Shown here: positions 8,146-16,904 of the stretch, one piece after another | Position numbering within the stretch: the stretch's first letter is position 1 | How the letters are laid out: the number at the start of each line of letters is the position of its first letter | NCBI GenBank assembly: GCA_023422775.1 | Contig: JAFAGM010000037.1 | Coordinates: 1 to 36,671, forward strand | From: Pseudomonadota bacterium | GTDB taxonomy: Bacteria; Pseudomonadota; Alphaproteobacteria; Rhizobiales; Xanthobacteraceae | Direction of reading: 5' to 3' | Length of the DNA: 36,671 nucleotides | Notes under the pieces: generated by a model | What the model was told of the DNA's origin: nothing | Databases searched by the model: none | What the model saw: the letters and a program-made list of their open reading frames with translations, nothing else | Translations under genes and position numbers: made by a program

Positions 8146-8925
8146 ATGGTCTTGTCAGTGTTTTCGCGTGCCTGGCGCGCGGGCATCGTCGCGTGCAGCG
8201 TTGCGTGGTTCGGTGCGGCCGATTCACGCGCGGAGACCCCTTTACTGTCCATTTCGATTGAATTGACGGCGCGCGCGGCCGAGCCGTTCGGGCTTGCTGC
8301 CTTCTCGCTCACCGCAGGCGGCCTGCGCGACAAATGGCTCGGCGTACAGCGCCGCCTCGACGACGAAATGGTGCAGCTTGCCCTTTGCGAAGGCGACCGT
8401 GAACGCTGCGTGTCTCCGGCCGCACTGAAACTCCTCGATATCGTCGAAGCCGCGAAACTCCGCGACGGCCGTGCCCGGCTCGGCGAGATCAATCGCGCGA
8501 TCAATCTCGCCATCAGGCCGATGAGCGACCTCGCCCAGCACGGCCGGATCGACATCTGGTCGTCCCCGCTCGCAACCCTCGCCGCCGGCAGCGGCGACTG
8601 CGAGGATTACGCGATTGCGAAGTTCGTGGCGCTGCGGCGCGCCGGCATCGCGCCCGATGATCTGCGGATCGTGGTGCTGCACGACACCATCCACGGCGAC
8701 AACCATGCGGTCGCTGCCGCGCGGCTGGATGGACGCTGGCTGATGCTCGACAATCGCCGCATGGCGATGGTCGAGGATTCCAGCGTGAGAAATTATCAGC
8801 CGACATTCGTGATCGATGGCGAGGGTGTGCGTCGCTACGAGGCGGCGCCGATGCCTTCGCGCGAGGATCGCCTGCTTGTTTCGAAGGCGACTGTTCATTC
8901 CGGCGTTGAAACGGCGCCGATGTAG
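8146..8925 (+). CDS. BTLCP / LapG-like transglutaminase-fold periplasmic cysteine protease
   Basis: The 259-residue protein begins with an exported leader (hydrophobic about 10-25, cleavage probably near SRA-ET at 29-30). Its mature part matches the bacterial transglutaminase-like cysteine protease family (Peptidase_C93), whose best-known member, LapG, cuts the N-terminus of LapA-type adhesins in the periplasm. The catalytic triad is visible: C152 in AAGSGDCEDYA, H187 in GDNHAVAA and D202 in LMLDNR. D151 and E153 flank the cysteine as do the calcium-binding residues described for LapG. The ATG at 8146 is preceded by AAGGGG at a good distance. The gene is divergent from the FecR/repeat/RTX protein gene, the obvious candidate substrate, though this is inferred from position. 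No LapD-like c-di-GMP receptor is present in the window. Confidence 0.9.
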   Translation: MVLSVFSRAWRAGIVACSVAWFGAADSRAETPLLSISIELTARAAEPFGLAAFSLTAGGLRDKWLGVQRRLDDEMVQLALCEGDRERCVSPAALKLLDIVEAAKLRDGRARLGEINRAINLAIRPMSDLAQHGRIDIWSSPLATLAAGSGDCEDYAIAKFVALRRAGIAPDDLRIVVLHDTIHGDNHAVAAARLDGRWLMLDNRRMAMVEDSSVRNYQPTFVIDGEGVRRYEAAPMPSREDRLLVSKATVHSGVETAPM

Positions 8926-8958
8926 CCGCTGGTGGGCCGCGCCATTCCGAATCGAACG

Positions 8959-8991
8959 AAGGGGCTGCGCGATCGCCTCGCGCAGCCCCTT
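8959..8991. terminator. Strong hairpin between convergent genes, probable bidirectional terminator
   Basis: A perfect 14 bp stem (8959-8972 AAGGGGCTGCGCGA with 8978-8991) encloses the loop TCGCC. It sits between the protease stop (8925, plus strand) and the stop of the liv-type binding protein (9011, minus strand), where a terminator serving both strands is expected. Only short T-containing stretches follow on either side, so termination may be incomplete or assisted. Confidence 0.75.
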
Positions 8992-9010
8992 GTCGTCTGG
9001 CTCTCGGCCC

Positions 9011-10210
9011 TCAGAACATCAGGCCGTCCTTGACCAGCACCCAGCGGCCATTCTTGACCTGCTGCACCTGGGTGATGGTGTTGGCTAGGTGGTCGGTCTT
9101 GGAGAACTTGGTCGGCGGCGAATTGAAGATGTCGAGGAACTTCTCGCCGGATTCAAGCGAGTCCATCATCTTCTGCCCGGTGAGATCCTTGCCGGCCTTC
9201 TGTGCATAGAAGGCGAAGGTCATCACGGCGTTGTAGCCGATGATCGCCTGCGTGTTGGCGTCGGTGCCGAACATCTTCTTGTAGTTGACGAGCCAGTCCT
9301 TGACCTTGCCCTTGGCGGTGTCTTCGTAGGGAATTTCGAAGCCGGAGGCCGCATAGAGCCCTTCGACCGCTTCCTTGCCGAGCGCCGGCACTTCCAGCAC
9401 GTTGGTCGGCGTGGCCCCGAGGAAGGTGACATCCCAGCCGAGCTTCTTGGCTTCGCCCATCGCGCCGATGGTCTCGCGAATGACGGTGCCGAGCACGACC
9501 ACATCGCAACCGTCGGCCTTCATCTTGGCGACCTGCGCGCTGAAGTCGGAGGCGCCGCGCTTGTAGCTGGTCACCGAAGCCGGCGTCACCTTCATCGCGG
9601 CGAGCTGCTGGGTGAATCCATCGAGCACGTTCTTTCCGTACTCGTCGTCCTGATGCATGATGCAGGGCTTCTTGAAGCTCTTCGCCTCCATCATGTACTT
9701 CACGGCTGCGCGCGTGCTCTCGACATAGGGCAGCAGATTGTTGAACTTCAAGCGCTCCTGCGGCTTGGCCGGATCGAACTTGAAGGTGAACTCGGCGGCC
9801 GTCAGCGGGAACAGCTGGAACACGCCGGCATCGAACAGGATGTCCTGCGCGGCCAGCACGGTCGGCGATCCCATCGGGCCGATCATGGCGAAGATCTTGT
9901 CGCGCTCGACCATCTTCTGCGAGGCCAGCACCGCCTTCTTCGGATCGTAGCCGTTGTCCTCGAGAATCATCTTGATCTTGCGACCATGGATGCCGCCGGC
10001 GGCGTTGATCTCCTCGACTGCCATCTTCATGCCGTTGGAAACCGGAACGCCCCAGACCTTGATCGGGCCGGACAGGTCCTGATGGGTGCCGATGACGATC
10101 TCGGACGCCGAGATGCCTTCATTGGTGACCTTGGTCTGGGCGGCGGCCGGCAGCTGGGTCAGCGCAAGGGCGCTGACCGCAAGGCCGAACGCCTTTAACG
10201 ATTTCGACAT
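9011..10210 (-). CDS. Branched-chain-amino-acid-type ABC transporter substrate-binding protein
   Basis: This periplasmic type I binding protein (399 residues) delivers ligand to the Liv-type permease encoded upstream in the same operon. A Sec signal peptide covers residues 1-24 (MSKSLKAFGL... ending PAAA-Q). The mature start, ASEIVIGTHQDLSGPIKVWG, and the AVEEINAAGGIHGRKIK segment are typical of the Peripla_BP_6 / LivJ-like family. I chose ATG 10210 because GAGGAG lies just upstream and a signal peptide follows immediately; an open frame extends to 10309 but has no such support. It is the last gene of the operon, 108 bp after the acyl-CoA ligase, and ends at a strong hairpin. The ligand need not be an amino acid; the ligase neighbour suggests an aromatic or aliphatic carboxylate. 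Confidence 0.92.
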   Translation of the reverse strand: MSKSLKAFGLAVSALALTQLPAAAQTKVTNEGISASEIVIGTHQDLSGPIKVWGVPVSNGMKMAVEEINAAGGIHGRKIKMILEDNGYDPKKAVLASQKMVERDKIFAMIGPMGSPTVLAAQDILFDAGVFQLFPLTAAEFTFKFDPAKPQERLKFNNLLPYVESTRAAVKYMMEAKSFKKPCIMHQDDEYGKNVLDGFTQQLAAMKVTPASVTSYKRGASDFSAQVAKMKADGCDVVVLGTVIRETIGAMGEAKKLGWDVTFLGATPTNVLEVPALGKEAVEGLYAASGFEIPYEDTAKGKVKDWLVNYKKMFGTDANTQAIIGYNAVMTFAFYAQKAGKDLTGQKMMDSLESGEKFLDIFNSPPTKFSKTDHLANTITQVQQVKNGRWVLVKDGLMF

Positions 10211-10318
10211 TGCAGTCTCCTCTTCGATGGCCCGTGTTGAGCGAAGGGTGGGGCCTTCTCGATCCTTCGCGTTTTCCAAAAAGCTCCGCTTGAAAAAATC
10301 CGATACCAATCTCGTCGG

Positions 10319-12157
10319 CTACGCCACCGCCCGTTCGCCATACATGGCGTCGATCTCGGCGGCATAGCGCTTGTTCACGAAGCTGCGCTTCAGCTTCATG
10401 GTCGGCGTCAGTTCCTCGTCCTCGGGCGTCAACTGGCGCTCGATCAGGAAGAACTTCTTGATAGTCTCGACGCGCGCAAAGTTGACGTTCACCGCCTCGA
10501 TCTCGCGCTGAATCAGGTCCTGGATCTCGGGCGCGCGGCAAAGGCTGGCGTAGTTGGTGAAGGGAATGTCGTGGTCCTGCGCGAACTTCTCGACATTCTC
10601 CTGGTCGATCATCAGGAGGCAGGTCAGATACGGCCGCTTGTCGCCGATCACCACCGCATCGGAGACGTAAGGAGAGAACTTCAACTGGTTCTCGATTTCC
10701 GACGGTGTGATGTTCTTGCCGCCGGAGGTGATGATGATGTCCTTCATCCGGTCGGTGATCTTGACGAAGCCTTCGTTATCGATCGAACCGACGTCGCCGG
10801 TGTGCAGCCATCCCTTGGCATCGATCGTCTCGGCGGTTTTCTCCGGCTGGTTCAGGTAGCCCGAGAACAGGTAATCGCCGCGGATCAGGATTTCGCCCTG
10901 CGGTGAAATCGCGACTTCGCCCCAGGGAGCGGCCTTGCCGACCGAGCCGAGCTTGACGCGATCGGGCGGCATCACGGTGGCGACACCGCAATTCTCGGTC
11001 TGGCCGTAGACCTCGCGCATGTCGATGCCGAGCGCGAGATACCAGCGGATCAGGTCCGGCGCGATCGGCGCAGCACCCGTGAAGGCCAGCCGGCAGCGGT
11101 CGAGCCCGAGCATGCGGCGGATGTTGCGGAATACGAGATAGTAGGCGGCGCGATTGGCGAGCCGCAACGGCAGCGGCGGCGTATCACCCTGCAGCTTGTA
11201 CTCGGTGACGCGATTGCCGATGGCGAGCGCGTGGCGGTACATCCAGTTCTGGAAGCCGGTCGCGTCCTTCAGCGCGATCGTAATGCCTGAATAGAACTTC
11301 TCCCAGACCCGCGGCACCGCCAGGAACGCGGTCGGCTGCACCTCGCGCAGGTTGTCCGGCACGGTTTCCGGACTTTCGGCGAAGTTCATTACCGATCCCA
11401 ACGCCAGCGAAATGTAGTAGCCGCCGATCCGCTCGGCGACATGGCAGAGCGGCAGGAACACCAGCCGCTCTTCATGATCGGTGGATGGGAACAGGTCGTT
11501 GGCATGGCGCATCTGGTGGGTCACGCTGCGATTGGAATGCATCGCGCCCTTGGGTGGGCCGGTCGTTCCCGATGTGTAGACGAGGATGGCGAGATCGTCG
11601 GCGGTGCGGCTTCCGATCATCTCGTCCCACAGCGCTTCCCGTCCCTGGGCGTGATTGCGCCCGAGCGCCATGAACTCGGCCAGCGACAGCACCATCGGAT
11701 CGCTGAAGGCGTTGAGGCCCTCCATGTCGAACACGATGATCTTGTGCAATGTCGGGCACCGCGAGCGGCACGACAGGATCTTGTCGAGTTGCTCCTCATC
11801 CTCGGCGAAGATCACCCTGGTCGAGGAATCGTTGATCAGGTACTCGACCTGCGACGAGGAGTCGGTCGGATAGATGCCGGATGAAACGCCGCCGGCGCAC
11901 AGGACGCCCATGTCGGCATGGACCCATTCCGGGACGGCATTGGCGACGATCGAAGCGACGTCGCCCGGCCGGAAGCCGGTGGCATGCAGCGCGTAGGCGA
12001 TATCCTTGGATATCTGCAGCCACTCGCGCCAGCTGGTCGGCTGCCAGATGCCGAATTTCTTCTCGCGGATCGCCGGCCGGTCGCCACGCGTTTCCACAGA
12101 ACGCAGAAAGCTTCTCGCGATCGTGTCGGCGACCGTCAGCACTGCCGGTCCGGCCAT
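10319..12157 (-). CDS. AMP-dependent acyl-CoA ligase (long-chain fatty-acid-CoA ligase type)
   Basis: This 612-residue cytoplasmic enzyme activates a carboxylic acid with ATP and joins it to CoA. The AMP-binding signature YTSGTTGPPKGA is at 194-205. The C-terminal half shows YGQTENCG, the hinge region WLHTGDVGSIDNEGF and the motif ITDRMKDIIITSGGKNI, and the C-terminal catalytic lysine region reads TMKLKRSFV. The length and GKNITPSEIEN motif fit the FAA1-like (COG1022) group. GGGAGGAA precedes ATG 12157. The gene lies between livF and the binding-protein gene on the same strand, suggesting that the imported compound is converted to its CoA ester straight after uptake. The substrate cannot be read from the sequence. 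Confidence 0.92.
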   Translation of the reverse strand: MAGPAVLTVADTIARSFLRSVETRGDRPAIREKKFGIWQPTSWREWLQISKDIAYALHATGFRPGDVASIVANAVPEWVHADMGVLCAGGVSSGIYPTDSSSQVEYLINDSSTRVIFAEDEEQLDKILSCRSRCPTLHKIIVFDMEGLNAFSDPMVLSLAEFMALGRNHAQGREALWDEMIGSRTADDLAILVYTSGTTGPPKGAMHSNRSVTHQMRHANDLFPSTDHEERLVFLPLCHVAERIGGYYISLALGSVMNFAESPETVPDNLREVQPTAFLAVPRVWEKFYSGITIALKDATGFQNWMYRHALAIGNRVTEYKLQGDTPPLPLRLANRAAYYLVFRNIRRMLGLDRCRLAFTGAAPIAPDLIRWYLALGIDMREVYGQTENCGVATVMPPDRVKLGSVGKAAPWGEVAISPQGEILIRGDYLFSGYLNQPEKTAETIDAKGWLHTGDVGSIDNEGFVKITDRMKDIIITSGGKNITPSEIENQLKFSPYVSDAVVIGDKRPYLTCLLMIDQENVEKFAQDHDIPFTNYASLCRAPEIQDLIQREIEAVNVNFARVETIKKFFLIERQLTPEDEELTPTMKLKRSFVNKRYAAEIDAMYGERAVA

Positions 12158-12280
12158 GCGTCTTCCTCCCTCTTGCGGCCCGCCTCTCGCGCCGGCCTTG
12201 GCGGCCGGTCTGTTTTCTCGAAGCAGGGCCTGAATTTAGCTCCAACTCGCTCTGAACGCCATGCTCTTGGGGTGCGACCT

Positions 12281-13060
12281 TTATCGCCAGGTTTTCTTCT
12301 TCTTCCAGCGCCGCTCGCCGCGGGCTCCCTCTTCCTTGGCGCCGAGATAGAATTCCTGGATGTCCTTTGAATTCATCAGCCGCTCGCAAGTGTCGTTCAT
12401 GACGACCCGGCCGATCTCCAGCACGTAACCATAATGGGCGGTCTCCAGCGCCACCTTGGCGTTCTGCTCGACCAGCAGGATCGACATCCCCTGCTCTTCG
12501 TTAACGCGCTTGATGATGGTAAATATCTCCTTCACCAGGATCGGCGACAGCCCGAGCGAGGGCTCATCCAGCAGCAGCAGGGTCGGGCGGTTCATCAGCG
12601 CCCGCCCGATCGCCAGCATCTGCTGCTCGCCGCCGGAAAGCTGTCCGGCCGGCTGGTTGATGCGTTCCTTCAGCCGCGGGAAATACCCATAGACGCGATC
12701 GAGATCCTCGGCGACGCCATCGCGATCCCTGCGCGGATAGGCGCCCATCATCAGGTTCTCACGCACCGAGAGAAATGGAAACACCTCGCGCCCTTCCGGC
12801 ACATGGCTCAGCCCAAGCCGCACGATCTTGTCGGCTTCCACGCGCTGGATCGACTTGCCGAGAAACTCGATCGAGCCCTTCTGGGGATCGAGGATGCCGG
12901 AAATGGTCTTGAGCACGGTGGTCTTGCCGGCGCCGTTGGCGCCGAGCAACGTGACGATCCGGCCGCGCGGCACCTCGAGGCTGATACCTCTGATGGCCTG
13001 GATCGGCCCGTAATAGCTCTCGATATTGCTGAGCTTGAGGATGATTTCGGAAGCGCTCAT
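12281..13060 (-). CDS. livF: ABC transporter ATP-binding protein, LivF type
   Basis: This is one of two ATPases powering the Liv-type importer. Walker A is GANGAGKTT (40-48), the signature is LSGGEQQ and Walker B is LLLLDEPS; VPEGREVFPFLSV is characteristic of LivF. I chose ATG 13060, 11 bp after the livG stop, with GAGGG upstream; a TTG at 13075 would overlap livG. The protein is 259 residues, slightly long for LivF because of a basic C-terminal tail (GERRWKKKKTWR) beyond the usual end of the domain. The tail's role is unknown. The 123 bp gap to the downstream ligase gene shows no clear terminator. Confidence 0.93.
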   Translation of the reverse strand: MSASEIILKLSNIESYYGPIQAIRGISLEVPRGRIVTLLGANGAGKTTVLKTISGILDPQKGSIEFLGKSIQRVEADKIVRLGLSHVPEGREVFPFLSVRENLMMGAYPRRDRDGVAEDLDRVYGYFPRLKERINQPAGQLSGGEQQMLAIGRALMNRPTLLLLDEPSLGLSPILVKEIFTIIKRVNEEQGMSILLVEQNAKVALETAHYGYVLEIGRVVMNDTCERLMNSKDIQEFYLGAKEEGARGERRWKKKKTWR

Positions 13061-13071
13061 GCCATCATCCC

Positions 13072-13830
13072 TCAAGCGCCGAGATAGGCTGCGACGACGT
13101 CGGGATGGCCCTGCACGTCGGAAGGCGATCCCATCGCGATCACCCTGCCATAGTTGAGCGCGATCACGCGGTCGGAGACCCGGTTCACCAGCGACATGTC
13201 GTGCTCGACCATCAGCACGGTAATTCCGAGGTCGGTCTTCAGGTCGCGGATCCAGAACGACATGTCACCGGTCTCCTCGACGTTCAATCCGGAAGACGGC
13301 TCGTCGAGCAGGATCAGCTTCGGCTCGGAGCAAAGCGCGCGCGCGAGTTCGATCACCTTGCGGACGCCGTAGGGAAGGCCCGAGATCAGCTTGTCGCGAT
13401 AGACCTCGAGATCCAGGAACTCGATCACCTGTTCAACGCTGCGGCGATGCGCCTTTTCGCGCGCGCGCACGCTCGGCAGGAACAGCAGTTCCTGCCACAG
13501 TTGCGTGGTGGAATGCCTGTGACGGCCGACCAGGAGGTTGCTCAGCATCGTCGCATTCTCGAACAATTCGATGTTCTGGAACGTGCGGGCGATGCCGAGG
13601 CCGGCAATGTCGTAGGCCGGCTGCTCGGTGATGTCCTGGTCCTCGAAGAAGATCTTGCCCGAGGTCGGCGGATAGATCCGCGAGATCAGGTCGAAGATCG
13701 AGCTCTTGCCGGCGCCATTCGGTCCGATGATCGAGAGGATCTCGCCCTTCTCCACTGCGAAGCTGACCGAATCGACTGCCTTCAGGCCGCCGAAATGCAG
13801 CGAGAGATTATCCGCACGGAAGTATGTCAT
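13072..13830 (-). CDS. livG: ABC transporter ATP-binding protein, LivG type
   Basis: This is the second ATPase of the importer, 252 residues. Walker A is GPNGAGKSS (36-44) and Walker B is LILLDEPSSGL. The usual LSGGQ signature is replaced by ISGLPYGVRKVIELARAL, matching the LPYG-type signature normal for LivG rather than indicating damage. The start is ATG 13830, which overlaps the livM stop in an ATGA arrangement, so the two are translationally coupled. An open frame continues upstream inside livM but is a shadow of that gene. Confidence 0.93.
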   Translation of the reverse strand: MTYFRADNLSLHFGGLKAVDSVSFAVEKGEILSIIGPNGAGKSSIFDLISRIYPPTSGKIFFEDQDITEQPAYDIAGLGIARTFQNIELFENATMLSNLLVGRHRHSTTQLWQELLFLPSVRAREKAHRRSVEQVIEFLDLEVYRDKLISGLPYGVRKVIELARALCSEPKLILLDEPSSGLNVEETGDMSFWIRDLKTDLGITVLMVEHDMSLVNRVSDRVIALNYGRVIAMGSPSDVQGHPDVVAAYLGA

Positions 13831-14978
13831 CGGTTCCGCTCCGATTTCACGTAGATTTTCTGACGCTTGAAGGTGGCGCGCTTGTAGAGCGGGAAAAGCT
13901 GGAAGAAGAGTTTTATCTTCAGCCAGCGCCCGTAGAGGCCGAGCGGCTCGAACAGCACGAACAGCACGATGATCACGCCGTAGATGGCGCCCTTGAGGCC
14001 GTTGGCGGACGCGATGGCCGCGATGTTGCTCTGAATGTTCGCAGCCGTCGCCTGGCCCGCGCCGAACGCGGCGGCGATGCCCGCGATGATGCCGGGCAGA
14101 TCGTCCTTCAGATAGGTAAGGAACGGATCGATCATGACCAGGAAGATGGCGCCAAGCACCGCGCCGTGCAGGCTGAAAGTGCCGCCGATCAGGATCACGA
14201 TGATGAACTCGATCGAGAGCTGCAGCGTGAACATCTCGGGGCTGATGAAGGACAGCTTGTGCGCAAACAGCACGCCGGCGAAGCCCGTGATCGCCGCACT
14301 GATGGCGAACGACTTCACCTTGTAGAGCGAGACGTTGACGCCCATGCTGCGCGCGGCGGTTTCGCTGTCGCGGATTGCGACAAAGGCGCGCCCCGTGGGC
14401 GAGCGCAACAGGTTGAGCGTGCCGACGATGGTCAGGATCAGCACGCCGAGGCACAGGAAATAGAACGTCGGGCCGTCGCGCGGCACCGCCTGCCCGAACA
14501 GGGTCAGCGTCTTGACCCGCATACCCTCGTTGCCGTGGGTCACGCTCTCCCAGCGCGCCAGCACCTCCTCGACGATGAAGGCAAAGGAAATCGTCGCGAT
14601 GACGAGGTAGATGCCCTGCAGCCGCAGCGCAGGAAACCCGACCAGCGCGCCGACCACGCCGGTCAGGAGGCCGGCGGCGAGAAAGTAGACCGGAAACGGA
14701 ACGTTGTATTGCTGCAGATAGCCCGCCGTGTAGGCGCCGATCGCCAGAAAAGCCGCGTGCCCGAGCGATGCCTGTCCGGTGAAGCCGGTGAGGATCAGCA
14801 GCCCGACGCCGACGGTGGCGTAGATGCAGACGAACACCAACTGGCTGACCAGATAGCTGGAAAGCACGAAGGGCGCGATCGCCAGCAGTGCCAGCAGGAT
14901 GCCGTAGGAAACGACGTAGCCGCTGTGCGGAAACAGTTTGATGTCGTCTTCGTAGTCGGTCTTGAACAGGAACCGCAT
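13827..14978 (-). CDS. livM: ABC transporter permease, LivM type
   Basis: This integral membrane permease (383 residues) has many hydrophobic helices. It shows the LivM hallmarks GFTGQASLGHAAFLAIGAYTAG and a conserved GRAFVAIRDSETAARSMGVN loop that contacts the ATPase. It pairs with LivH to form the channel. The start codon overlaps the last base of the livH stop (TAATG), and its stop overlaps the livG start (ATGA), so the three genes form one tightly packed unit. The C-terminus carries a basic cytoplasmic tail (KRATFKRQKIYVKSERNR). Confidence 0.93.
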   Translation of the reverse strand: MRFLFKTDYEDDIKLFPHSGYVVSYGILLALLAIAPFVLSSYLVSQLVFVCIYATVGVGLLILTGFTGQASLGHAAFLAIGAYTAGYLQQYNVPFPVYFLAAGLLTGVVGALVGFPALRLQGIYLVIATISFAFIVEEVLARWESVTHGNEGMRVKTLTLFGQAVPRDGPTFYFLCLGVLILTIVGTLNLLRSPTGRAFVAIRDSETAARSMGVNVSLYKVKSFAISAAITGFAGVLFAHKLSFISPEMFTLQLSIEFIIVILIGGTFSLHGAVLGAIFLVMIDPFLTYLKDDLPGIIAGIAAAFGAGQATAANIQSNIAAIASANGLKGAIYGVIIVLFVLFEPLGLYGRWLKIKLFFQLFPLYKRATFKRQKIYVKSERNR

Positions 14979-15853
14979 TAGACCTTCTTCCGCGTATGAA
15001 TGCCGAACAGGCCTTCGGGTTTGAGCAGCAGCACCACCAGGAGCACGATGTATGGCGCGACGTCCTTCCAGCCCTGCGGCAGGTAGAAGCCGGCCATGCT
15101 CTCGATCACGCCGATCAGCACGCCGCCCACCACCGCGCCGGGTATCGAGCCGAAGCCGCCCAGCACGGCGGCAGGAAATGCCTTCAGCCCCAGCACGAGG
15201 CCGACATTGGAATGAATGAAGGTGATCGGCGCCAGCAGCACGCCGGCGGCGGTCGCGACCGCGGCGCTGATCGCCCAGACGATCGACACCACGCGCTTGA
15301 CCGGGATGCCCATGTAATAGGCGGCCAGCATGTTCTCCGAACTGGCGCGCATCGCGGTGCCGAGCGTGGTGCGGTTGAAGAACAGGTACAGCAGCGCGCA
15401 GAGGATGATGGTCGCCGCGATCACCGAAAGCTTGTCATAGGCCAGCACCAGCGAGCCTATCCGGAGCACGCCCTGGCTGAACGGCGTATCGATCTTGAAA
15501 TCGTCGGTGCCCCAGATCATGCCGACGACGGAGCGCAGGAAATACCCGAGCCCGATCGTCGCCATGATGATGGAAAACTGCGGATAGCCCAGGATGGGAC
15601 GCACCACCACGCGTTCGGCCAGCATGCCGAATAGCGCCATGCAGATGACCGCACCAGCGAATCCAAGCCAGTAATTGAGGCCGAGCATGCCGATGAACGT
15701 GAAGGCGAAGAACCCGCCCAGCATCATCAAATCGCCCTGAGCGAAATTGACGACCTCGGTTGCCTTGTAAACGAGCACAAAACCGAGCGCGATCAGGCCA
15801 TAGACGCAGCCGAGCGCGATGCCACTCACCAGCTGCTGAACAAAGTCCAGCAT
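14978..15853 (-). CDS. livH: ABC transporter permease, LivH type (first gene of the liv-like operon)
   Basis: This membrane permease of about 291 residues begins MLDFVQQLVSGIALGCVYGL and shows the LivH motifs ALGFVLVYKATEVVNFAQG and LGTAMRASSENMLAAYYMGI, plus a late VLGGFGSIPGAVVGG loop. Two adjacent ATGs (15856 and 15853) follow GGGAGG; I chose the second because its spacing to the ribosome site is better. An open frame reaches 15901 without support. The gene is at the 5' end of the operon, so the promoter should lie in 15857-16151. Confidence 0.92.
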   Translation of the reverse strand: MLDFVQQLVSGIALGCVYGLIALGFVLVYKATEVVNFAQGDLMMLGGFFAFTFIGMLGLNYWLGFAGAVICMALFGMLAERVVVRPILGYPQFSIIMATIGLGYFLRSVVGMIWGTDDFKIDTPFSQGVLRIGSLVLAYDKLSVIAATIILCALLYLFFNRTTLGTAMRASSENMLAAYYMGIPVKRVVSIVWAISAAVATAAGVLLAPITFIHSNVGLVLGLKAFPAAVLGGFGSIPGAVVGGVLIGVIESMAGFYLPQGWKDVAPYIVLLVVLLLKPEGLFGIHTRKKV

Positions 15854-15856
15854 CAT

Positions 15857-16151
15857 TCCCTCCCCGATGCCGGACGGTTCTTTTGACCGCCTCGTTTGCA
15901 TCTTGTGTCTACACGCTATCTGGCATGCAACGTGCCGACAGCGGGCATATGTCCCTGCGTCGCATTGAGCCCAAAGCGCCGACCGCTGTCAATAAAGCGC
16001 TCACTATCGTGTTGTTAAGAATTGCGCAGAATTGCCGCATCCCGGGAAGTTGCGGGGCTCGGCACGATTTGGAGCGCTCGATTCACCGTGCCGAAAGTTC
16101 TTCGGTCCATGTTCCGGCAACGACGAAGCGAAACCGGATCGTCCCGCTATC
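15857..16151. other. Divergent promoter region between livH and the ABC exporter genes
   Basis: About 295 bases separate the divergent livH and ABC exporter ATPase genes. Apart from the ribosome site of livH, I see only a short imperfect palindrome near 15920-15935 (GGCATGC...GTGCC). No gene, strong hairpin or clear -10/-35 pair stands out. Both operon promoters are expected here. Confidence 0.5.
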
Positions 16152-16904
16152 ATGCAATCAGATGTATCGGCGCTCGAGGTACGAGGGTTAACGAAGCGTT
16201 TTGACCGCCCCGCGGTCGACGCGCTCGACCTGACCGTTCGCACCGGCGAGTTCTACGCCCTGCTCGGCCCCAATGGCGCCGGCAAGACCACGACCTTGCG
16301 CATGGTCGCAGGCCTTCTGCGGCCCGATGCCGGCACTGTCACTATGTTGGGCTTCGACGCGCTCGCCGATCCCGTCGCCGCCAAGCAGATCATGGCCTGG
16401 GTCTCCGACGAGCCGATGATCTACGACAAGCTGACGCCGCTGGAATATCTCGAGTTTGTCGCGGGCCTCTGGGGCATCGACCCCGCGGTGTCCGCACCGG
16501 CAGCACACGCGCTTCTGGCATCGCTCGGGCTCGAGCCGCATCTGCATGAACGCTGCGAGGGATTTTCCAAGGGCATGCGGCAGAAGGTTGCGCTGGCCGG
16601 CGCGCTGGTCCACGACCCGCGGCTGATCATCCTGGACGAACCGCTGACCGGCCTCGACGCACTGTCTGCGCGTCACGTCAAGGGATTGCTCGGTGAGCGT
16701 GTCCGCTCCGGCTGCACCGTGATCATGACGACGCATATTCTCGAAGTTGCCGAGCGGATGGCCGACCGCATCGGCGTCATTGCCGCCGGTCGCCTTGTCG
16801 CCGAGGGAACGCTCACTGAGCTGCGCCAGCAGAACGGCCGCAACGACACCAGCCTCGAGGACATGTTCATCGCACTGGTCGACGCGCAGGCGGCGGCCGC
16901 ATGA
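16152..16904 (+). CDS. ABC-2-type transporter ATP-binding protein
   Basis: This cytoplasmic ATPase (250 residues) resembles those of drug, polysaccharide or natriuretic-type exporters (CcmA/NatA-like). Walker A is GPNGAGKTTT (39-48), the signature is FSKGMRQKVALAG (138-150) and Walker B is LIILDEPLTGLD (158-169); the H-loop lies in MTTHILEVAE. ATG 16152 starts the conserved domain. An in-frame extension to 16032 has no family-like sequence. The stop overlaps the start of the permease gene (ATGA), so the two are coupled and probably form a transporter. The transported substrate is unknown. Confidence 0.9.
   Translation: MQSDVSALEVRGLTKRFDRPAVDALDLTVRTGEFYALLGPNGAGKTTTLRMVAGLLRPDAGTVTMLGFDALADPVAAKQIMAWVSDEPMIYDKLTPLEYLEFVAGLWGIDPAVSAPAAHALLASLGLEPHLHERCEGFSKGMRQKVALAGALVHDPRLIILDEPLTGLDALSARHVKGLLGERVRSGCTVIMTTHILEVAERMADRIGVIAAGRLVAEGTLTELRQQNGRNDTSLEDMFIALVDAQAAAA

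Noticed and set aside
12191..12209. GC-rich hairpin between livF and the ligase gene as a terminator
   Set aside because: The stem is short and the T-rich stretch lies on the wrong side for minus-strand transcription; the genes otherwise look like one operon.
13072..13830. Missing LSGGQ signature in LivG as a sign of decay
   Set aside because: LPYG-type signatures are normal for the LivG family; Walker motifs are intact.
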